NCBI RefSeq assembly: GCF_000020325.1
Contig: NC_010730.1
Location: 889,501-953,500, forward strand
Direction: 5' to 3'
Length of the DNA: 64,000 nucleotides
Source: Sulfurihydrogenibium sp. YO3AOP1
Lineage (GTDB): Bacteria; Aquificota; Aquificia; Aquificales; Hydrogenothermaceae
Program-made: the position numbers and the translations under genes
In this document: piece by piece, positions 58,528 through 64,000 of the stretch
Layout of the letters: each line of letters opens with the position of its first letter
Numbering within the stretch: position 1 is the first letter of the stretch
The notes under the pieces: generated by a model
The model's input: the letters and a program-made list of their open reading frames with translations, nothing else
Database searches by the model: none
What the model was told of the DNA's origin: nothing

Positions 58528-59822
58528 GAGACTTATCAATAATTTTGTGTCTGGATTGAAAACTTTTTATTAAACAATTGTAAAATTTCATAAGAAGCTC
58601 CTTTAAAAGCAGGTATAGGTTTTTTCCATTTTCCATTCTTTAAATTATCTCTCTGTATAAGCAGATTTATCTCAAGAATGTCTACAGATTGAAAATATCC
58701 GCCTAAATTTATTCTTACTTTCTCTATCATGCTATTAACACTTTCAACTGGATTTGTTGTGTATATGTGCTTTCTTAGATTTTCTGGATATTTTAAAAAA
58801 CATAAGTATCTCTCTTTGTTAGATTGAATATGTTTTATAAAGCTTGGATATTTAGATTTAAATCTACTACATAAATCATCTAATTTTTCTAATCCATCTT
58901 CATAATCTAAGCTGTTTTCTTTTATGTTTTTTAATTCTTTGTTAAATACTTGTGAATCTTCTTTATCCATCTGATTTCTAACGTTTCTTTGTAAATGGAC
59001 TAAACATAGCTGATGGTCTGTATAAGGAAATAGTGTTTCTATGGCTTTTGTTATCCCAGGAAAATCATCACTTACTATAAGCATTACCCTTTTTAGTCCT
59101 CTATCTATTAAATCATTGAATACTTTTATCCAGTCTGCTTTGTTTTCACTACTGAAAAATGTGTAAAATCCAAATATATCTTTATTTCCTTGTAAATCTA
59201 TTCCAAGAACTACATAGACAGAAGCCTTTCTGATTTTGTTTTTCTCTTTTATATCACAGTGATATGCGTCTATATACAGTACAAATGCATCCGATGGAAG
59301 CTCTCTTGTTTTAAAATCATTAAGTCTTTCTATAAGCTCTTTTTTGATTTTATCCATATGTTGTTTTGAATAGTTTAAGCCTAAGCTTTTTAATGTAGAA
59401 TCTATCTTGCTTTCTGAGTATCCATTGGATACCAAACTCATAAGAAGGTCTATATAATCTTCATCAACTCTTTTGTAAGGGTCAGGTAATATTTGTGGTC
59501 TAAATTTACCCTTTCTATCTCTTGGGACATTTATGTTAAGCTTGAAAGAACCAGTATTTAGGTTTCTTTCGTAGTATCCATTTGCTTTGTTATCTTCATC
59601 ATTTTCAAGGAAGAAATTTCTTTCCTGATTCATGACCAGTTCTACAACAGATTCTAAAAGCTTTCTTATACCTATCTTTTCTTTGGTTGTTATACCGTTT
59701 GGGAAAAATTCTTTTACTAATTCCTCTGTGGATCTGTTTAATACTTTTTCAAAGTATTCTTTTTTATCCATTATCATTCCTCCTTATAAATTTAATTTAG
59801 ACACAACATTATTTTAACTCCC
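58528..59822 (-). mobile_element. IS256-family insertion sequence, complete
   Basis: The 1295-bp element holds one transposase gene. The ends GAGACTTATCAATAATTTTG... and, inverted, GGGAGTTAAAATAATGTTG... share a TAATnTTGTGTCT block with one-base offset. Direct 8-bp repeats flank it. The intact gene and clean duplication suggest a recent insertion. Confidence 0.85.
58536..59771 (-). CDS. IS256-family transposase
   Basis: The protein (411 residues from ATG 59771, with AAGGAGG 7 nt before it) is a DDE transposase of the Mutator/IS256 type: NVPRDRKGKFRPQILP, YIDAYHCDIKE (first Asp), LIVSDDFPGITKAIETLFP (second Asp), HQLCLVHLQRNVRNQM, and IYTTNPVESVNSMIEKVR with the catalytic Glu. It appears whole. 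Confidence 0.95.
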   Translation of the reverse strand: MDKKEYFEKVLNRSTEELVKEFFPNGITTKEKIGIRKLLESVVELVMNQERNFFLENDEDNKANGYYERNLNTGSFKLNINVPRDRKGKFRPQILPDPYKRVDEDYIDLLMSLVSNGYSESKIDSTLKSLGLNYSKQHMDKIKKELIERLNDFKTRELPSDAFVLYIDAYHCDIKEKNKIRKASVYVVLGIDLQGNKDIFGFYTFFSSENKADWIKVFNDLIDRGLKRVMLIVSDDFPGITKAIETLFPYTDHQLCLVHLQRNVRNQMDKEDSQVFNKELKNIKENSLDYEDGLEKLDDLCSRFKSKYPSFIKHIQSNKERYLCFLKYPENLRKHIYTTNPVESVNSMIEKVRINLGGYFQSVDILEINLLIQRDNLKNGKWKKPIPAFKGASYEILQLFNKKFSIQTQNY

Positions 59823-59830
59823 AGCAGCAC
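59823..59830. repeat. 8-bp target site duplication, right copy
   Basis: AGCAGCAC, identical to the left copy at 58520-58527. Confidence 0.85.
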
Positions 59831-60546
59831 AATATTCCTACGATATCTGCAAGTTCAATTGGAAATATAATAAAAATGCTTAAAGAGGAAAGGAAGTTAA
59901 ATCATGAGTACGCCAGGCAAAGAATCTCAATCAACGGAAGAACTGGAAAGCTAATAGTGAAAGAAGATAAAAAGAAAACAAAGAAAGATAGATATAAAGA
60001 CAAAAAACCAACAAAACCAGGAGAATTGGTACAAATAGATACAAAGCATGAATATGTAAATGGTAGAAAAGTTTATATATTTGTAGCCAAGGATGTAAAA
60101 ACAAGAATCTCTTTTACTTTTGCATATGACAGGCTAAACAGTAAAAACGCAAAGGACTTTTTAGAGAAATTAATAAAAGCAATACCATTTGAGATAAAAG
60201 GTATACAAACAGATAATGGCAGTGAATTCTTGGGTGAGTTTAGCAAGGCATTAAAGAAAAAAGATATAAAACATTATTTTAACTATCCAAGATATCCAAA
60301 AGGACAAGCATATGTAGAGAGAATGAATAGGACATTACAGGATGAATTTATCATGTACTACGAAGATTATGAATTAAAAGATGTTTATGAGTTTAATAAA
60401 AAATGATGGAGTATATGCTATGGTATAACATAGAAAGACCTCATCATAGTTTAAACAAAAAATCACCTATTGCATACTTTTGTGATATTATAAATTCAAG
60501 AAAATCGGAATTTTCCCAAACTGGTATGACCTATACAACAATTTGA
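59831..60546 (+). pseudogene. IS481-like transposase, 3' part with frameshift
   Basis: The frame resumes at 59831 (NIPTISASSIGNIIK) and holds the DDE core: LVQIDTKHEY, IQTDNGSEFLGEF and KGQAYVERMNRTLQDEF. It stops at 60406 because an A6 tract (60398-60403) lacks or gains a base; in the next frame it continues MMEYMLWYNIERPHHSLNKK to 60546. So the gene has both an insertion and a frameshift. Confidence 0.85.
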
Positions 60547-60605
60547 ACAAAAGCCATAAATATGATAAAATTTGAGAAAAGATTTATAAATGGAGGTTTC
60601 ATAAT

Positions 60606-61409
60606 TTGTCAATTGGAAAAAGAGTTAGACTTGAAAGATTGATTAATAGAGAAACAGGTAAAACTGTTTTAGTTCCCATGGACCATGGTGTCAGCTCAGG
60701 TCCTATGGAAGGAATTGTCAACTTAAAAGAAACTGTTCAGAAAATAGCAGAAGGTGGAGCTAATGCAATAATTTTACATAAAGGAATGGTAGAAGCAGGA
60801 CACAGAGGAAAAGGTAAGGATGTTGGATTAATAATTCATATGTCTGCTTCTACAGATTTATCACTTAGAAAAAATGATAAAGTTCTTGTTTGCACAGTTG
60901 AAGAGGCTATAAAACTTGGAGCTGATGGTGTTTCTATTCATGTTAACATAGGTGCTGAAGATGAAAAACAGATGCTAAAAGATTTTGGAGAAGTATCTAA
61001 AAAATGCTTAGAATGGCAAATGCCACTTCTTGCTATGATGTATTACAGAGGTCCTGAAGTAAAAAATCCATACGACCCAAAAGCCATCGCACATATTGCA
61101 AGAATTGCTGCGGAGCTTGGAGCTGACATTGTAAAGGTTCCATATACTGGAGACCCAGAAAGCTTTAAAAAAGTGGTGGAAGGATGTCCTGTTCCAGTAG
61201 TCATTGCTGGAGGTCCAAAAGTAGATTCCGACGAGGCATTATTGAAAATGGTCTATGATGCTGTTGTAGTAGCTGGTGGTGCTGGATTGTCAATTGGAAG
61301 AAATATTTTCCAACATAGAGATGTGGCTTTAATTACATCTGTTTTATCAAAGATAGTAAATGAAGGTATTTTTGTAGAAGAAGCATTAAAGTTTTTGAAT
61401 AAAAATTAA
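60606..61409 (+). CDS. DhnA-type aldolase / ADH synthase family protein
   Basis: The 267-residue TIM barrel belongs to the archaeal class I FBA (DhnA) family, including 2-amino-3,7-dideoxy-D-threo-hept-6-ulosonate synthase. [13 protein letters not shown], the region [13 protein letters not shown] with the Schiff-base Lys, and [14 protein letters not shown] are visible. It could be a fructose-bisphosphate aldolase or an aromatic pathway enzyme; the sequence alone does not decide. It starts with TTG (GGAGGT 8 nt upstream). Confidence 0.85.
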   Translation: MSIGKRVRLERLINRETGKTVLVPMDHGVSSGPMEGIVNLKETVQKIAEGGANAIILHKGMVEAGHRGKGKDVGLIIHMSASTDLSLRKNDKVLVCTVEEAIKLGADGVSIHVNIGAEDEKQMLKDFGEVSKKCLEWQMPLLAMMYYRGPEVKNPYDPKAIAHIARIAAELGADIVKVPYTGDPESFKKVVEGCPVPVVIAGGPKVDSDEALLKMVYDAVVVAGGAGLSIGRNIFQHRDVALITSVLSKIVNEGIFVEEALKFLNKN

Positions 61410-61468
61410 TTGCTTTTTTAAAAATTATGTTATAAAATTACTTTTATAAAAATAAGGAGGTGTGTGAT

Positions 61469-61567
61469 ATGGAAGCATGGTTAGCGTTTATTATCATGAC
61501 AGCTTTCACAATTTTAACAGGAGTTATTGTGTTTGTAGGTGGTATGCTAAAAAGAGGCGAAGAATAA
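61469..61567 (+). CDS. Small single-helix membrane peptide (32 residues)
   Basis: A near-perfect AAGGAGGT lies 7 nt before ATG 61469. The frame codes for MEAWLAFIIMTAFTILTGVI and a further segment ending KRGEE, a single membrane helix with a short charged tail. It ends 19 nt before the AI-2E-family gene. The excellent ribosome site argues for a real gene. Function unknown; it may be an accessory subunit of a membrane complex. Confidence 0.65.
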   Translation: MEAWLAFIIMTAFTILTGVIVFVGGMLKRGEE

Positions 61568-61586
61568 AAATATTTAAGGATTTTAA

Positions 61587-62654
61587 TTGTTAGATGATAT
61601 CAAGAAGTTAGGAAATATATTTTTTATTATTTCCTTTCTTCTTTTTCTTTTTTTAGGATATGTAATTTTTTCTCCGTTTATAGGTATAATTACAGTTTCA
61701 ATTTTGCTTGTTGTAATTTTTTATCCAATACATCAAAAAATTTCAAAAATTGTGAAAAACTCTGTTTTAAATTCTCTAATCTCAACATTTATAATACTGA
61801 CTACGCTATTACTACCATTTAGCTTGATTTTGTTTTTTCTGACAAAGGAAATCATAGAACTGTATCCACTGATAGCAGATTATATAACAAATCCTAATTT
61901 GATTGTTGAAAAATTAAAAGAAAGTCCTTATCTATATAAACTCTATCTTAAACTTCAAGAATTTTATCTAAACAAGCTTGATAGTAACTTCCATGATTCA
62001 ATAATTAATTATCTTAAACAATTTACAGCAGTTATGTTTAATTTTGCAAAGACATTTTTATCAAATGTTATTTTGATTTTTATTGCTATTTTTATTATGG
62101 CTATAACCATTTTCTTTCTTTTTAAAGATGGATATAAGTTGTACAATTTGGTTTATTCAATAATTCCTTTAGAAAAAGAAGAAAAAGATTACTTATTTAG
62201 TAATTCTTATGCCGCGGTTCAAGCTGTAATTCTTGGTTCTGTATTTGTAGCAATTGCTCAAGCTATAGCATCTTTAATTGGATTTTTGGTTGCTGACGTA
62301 GAATACAGTCTTGTTCTTACTTTTCTGACATTTTTTGCTGCATTTATTCCTTTTGGCGGTGCGTCCTTAGTATGGGTTCCGGTAGCTATTTATCTTATGG
62401 TCAGCAAAGGTCTTTTAGTAGGAATTCTTTTTGCTGTTTATGGAACTTTTGTAATTAGTACTGTGGATAATATTATCAGACCTATAGTTGTTGGAACTAA
62501 AATTGACATGCACCCAATGATAATGTTTTTTGCTATTATTGGTGGATTAAGTACCTTTGGATTTCTTGGCATCTTTATTGCTCCTGTAATCGTTGCATTG
62601 ATAGATGCTTTTATTATGCTTTATAAGAAGAGATATGGAATAGAAAATGAGTAA
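61587..62654 (+). CDS. AI-2E family transporter (PerM-like)
   Basis: The 355-residue protein has two helices at the N terminus (IFFIISFLLFLFLGYVIFSPF), a middle amphipathic part and about five further helices, with the family block FLTFFAAFIPFGGASLVWVP and DNIIRPIVVG. Members include TqsA, PerM and Na/H antiporters, so the substrate is not certain. The start is TTG at 61587 with AAGGA before it. Confidence 0.88.
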   Translation: MLDDIKKLGNIFFIISFLLFLFLGYVIFSPFIGIITVSILLVVIFYPIHQKISKIVKNSVLNSLISTFIILTTLLLPFSLILFFLTKEIIELYPLIADYITNPNLIVEKLKESPYLYKLYLKLQEFYLNKLDSNFHDSIINYLKQFTAVMFNFAKTFLSNVILIFIAIFIMAITIFFLFKDGYKLYNLVYSIIPLEKEEKDYLFSNSYAAVQAVILGSVFVAIAQAIASLIGFLVADVEYSLVLTFLTFFAAFIPFGGASLVWVPVAIYLMVSKGLLVGILFAVYGTFVISTVDNIIRPIVVGTKIDMHPMIMFFAIIGGLSTFGFLGIFIAPVIVALIDAFIMLYKKRYGIENE

Positions 62655-62720
62655 AATGAGTAATGAGTAAATCATTTAAATAACAAAATCTAAACGTCAG
62701 GTGAGAAATTCAATAAAAGT

Positions 62721-63025
62721 ATGAGATTCTTCGCACGGCTTTAGAATGACAGATTTTTATTTTCCTTGTCATCCTGAACGTAGTGAAGGATCTTGTTTTT
62801 TAATGTTTTTTAAAAAGAAAAAAAAAGAGATTCTTCGCTTACGCTCAGAATGACACCATTATAACGTTCTCTGTCATCCTGAAGCTGTAAAGCTGAAGGA
62901 TCTCATGTTTTAATGCTTTTTAAAAAGAGAAACATGAGATTCTTCGCCGGCTGCAGAATGACAGTGTGGATTTTTACAAGCAGCCTCAGGAAAGAGGAGA
63001 TTCTTCGCCTACTTAGAAATGACAA
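62721..63025. repeat. Array of six dispersed repeat arms
   Basis: Arms lie at about 62721-62752, 62766-62796, 62823-62855, 62870-62909, 62931-62965 and 62996-63025, with orientations alternating so that hairpins of several pairings are possible. The third to fifth arms form two near-complete units. A plus-strand frame over 62913-63176 derives from them and is not a gene. This is the densest copy in the window. Confidence 0.85.
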
Positions 63026-63073
63026 CGTTGATTTTTGCAAGCAGTCTGAGGTGTTTCTTAAAGATAACAAAAT

Positions 63074-63838
63074 CTATCCCACAACACCTTTTGATTCATT
63101 CCAATATTTATCCATCTCTTCTAAACTCATCTCTTCTAACTTTTTACCTTGCTGTTTTACTTTCTGCTCAATGTAATTAAATCTTCTTATGCTTCTGTCT
63201 GTTGCTAAATGAAGTGCTTCTTCTGGGTCTATTTTTAAAAATCTTGCAAGATTGACAAGTGCAGTTAGAATATCTCCGAATTCATGGACTTTTTCTTCGT
63301 ATGTTTTGGCTTCTTTTAACTCTTGTATCTCTTCAAAGACTTTTTCCCATACATCGTTTATGTTTTCCCATTCAAATCCAACCTTTGCCATCCTATCTTG
63401 AACTTTATAAGAACGCAAAAGTGCCGGCATTCTTTTTGGAATTCCCTTTAAAATAGAGCTTTTTTCTTCTTGTTTTATTTGGTGCCACTGTTTTAAAACT
63501 TCTTCGGCATTTTTAGCCTCTGACTCTCCAAAAACATGCGGATGTCTTTTTATAAGCTTTTTTATTAGTCTATCTATTACAGCAACTATATCAAACTTAC
63601 CTTCATCTTTTTTGATTTGGCTATGGAAAACAACCTGTAATAAAACATCTCCAAGCTCTTCTATCATCTTTTCATCATCGTTTTCTTCAATTGCTTCTAA
63701 TAGCTCATAAGCTTCTTCTATGAGATTATTTTTAATAGATTGATTTGTTTGCTCTTTATCCCACGGACATTCTTTTCTTAATCTTTGAACTATCTCGACA
63801 AGCTCTTGAAACTTCTTTCCTTCCTCTTTACATTCCAT
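63074..63838 (-). CDS. mazG: Nucleoside triphosphate pyrophosphohydrolase MazG
   Basis: MazG hydrolyses NTPs to NMP and PPi. The 254 residues hold two MazG domains: CPWDKEQTNQSIKNNLIEEAYELLEAIE with EELGDVLLQVVFHSQI, then EKVFEEIQELKEA and VHEFGDILTALVNLARF. Length is normal. GAGAGGAG lies before the ATG. Confidence 0.95.
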   Translation of the reverse strand: MECKEEGKKFQELVEIVQRLRKECPWDKEQTNQSIKNNLIEEAYELLEAIEENDDEKMIEELGDVLLQVVFHSQIKKDEGKFDIVAVIDRLIKKLIKRHPHVFGESEAKNAEEVLKQWHQIKQEEKSSILKGIPKRMPALLRSYKVQDRMAKVGFEWENINDVWEKVFEEIQELKEAKTYEEKVHEFGDILTALVNLARFLKIDPEEALHLATDRSIRRFNYIEQKVKQQGKKLEEMSLEEMDKYWNESKGVVG

Positions 63839-63850
63839 TGTTAACTCCTC

Positions 63851-64000
63851 TCACTGTCTCACGATCTTGTATAAAAGTATAACAAACATAAAAATTGAAA
63901 TATATAACATTAAGTTTGCCATAAAAGGCTGATTTGACAGATGAAAAAGTGCAGATGAAACTAAAAATGCAAAAAAGATTATAGCCAAAACAATTTTATT
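63851..64000 (-). CDS. Small membrane protein, C-terminal part only
   Basis: The minus strand is open from the window edge to a TGA at 63851-63853 and codes for 49 residues with two membrane helices (VLAIIFFAFLVSSALFHL and LMLYISIFMFVILLYKIV). It ends 12 nt before mazG, so it is probably in the same operon. The start lies outside the window. No family recognised. Confidence 0.5.
   Translation of the reverse strand, partial: NKIVLAIIFFAFLVSSALFHLSNQPFMANLMLYISIFMFVILLYKIVRQ

Larger units (their letters stand above)
58050..60537 (+). mobile_element. IS481-like element interrupted by an IS256-family element
   Basis: The ends TGTATAAG...GGGAAAA (from 58050) and, inverted, TGTATAGG...GGGAAAA (to 60537) form imperfect inverted repeats. 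Inside lies one transposase gene cut in two by the 1295-bp IS256-family insertion, and further broken by a frameshift near its end. No target duplication is plain at the outer ends. A solo end of the same type lies at 8417. Confidence 0.7.

Noticed and set aside
62913-63176. Plus-strand frame of 87 codons
   Set aside because: The frame is built from repeat arms and antisense to mazG.

Overview
The window looks like chromosomal DNA of a thermophilic, chemolithotrophic bacterium of the Aquificota, most likely a Sulfurihydrogenibium-like member of the Hydrogenothermaceae. This is inferred from the strong A+T bias, the lysine/glutamate/isoleucine-rich proteins, a fused NuoCD in a complex I operon without nuoE/F/G, the archaeal-type aldolase, and the mix of sulfur- and iron-handling genes. 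No rRNA, tRNA or CRISPR array was recognised.

Layout. 0-3.3 kb: a truncated gene, a TauE/SafE-like membrane protein, a beta-CASP RNase and thiG. 3.3-4.5 kb: decayed IS remnants (TnpB joined to an IS1595 tail). 4.6-11 kb: a housekeeping block (purC, galU, rsmA, DUF503, rbfA, rpmB, a SemiSWEET-like gene, obgE, fmt). 11-17 kb: a double-CDGSH protein, DUF429, HU, a DUF151 nuclease, then an overlapping macro-domain / membrane-anchored Mrr-like / response regulator / histidine kinase cluster facing rpoZ. 17.5-28.8 kb: gmk and a minus-strand complex I operon, nuoA-B-CD-(gap)-H-I-J-K-L-M-N. 29-33 kb: rsmI, a DUF4139-like secreted protein, and a SNF2 helicase with an unknown partner. 33.7-36.5 kb: dnaK and htpX. 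37-43 kb: a DsrE2-like protein, rseP, and the operon lpd-gcvH-ACT-def-small ORF-tlyA. 43.5-45 kb: two secreted proteins of unknown function.

45-54.4 kb is the most interesting part. It holds feoB, feoA, a predicted beta-barrel, two nearly identical 60-residue proteins about 6 kb apart, a coiled-coil porin, a diheme c-type lipoprotein with a frameshift at a homopolymer, an FMN-binding exported protein, a multi-pass membrane protein and ApbE. Four copies of a Fur-box-like palindrome (consensus ATTGAGATTTAATCTCAAT) lie just upstream of feoA, of both small genes and of the porin. I read this as a candidate iron-responsive envelope electron-transfer or iron-acquisition module.

54.9-64 kb: glnD, a transposase fragment, an IS481-like element split by an intact IS256-family element with a visible 8-bp target duplication, then an archaeal-type aldolase/ADH synthase, a 32-residue membrane peptide, an AI-2E-family permease, mazG and a truncated small membrane protein.

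Almost every long intergenic space carries arms of one dispersed imperfect inverted repeat (arms like TGTCATCCTGAGG..CCGAAGGATCTCC and AGATTCTTCGCC..GAATGACA), often with a second short palindrome family (GTAGGGGCGATTCA followed by its reverse complement).
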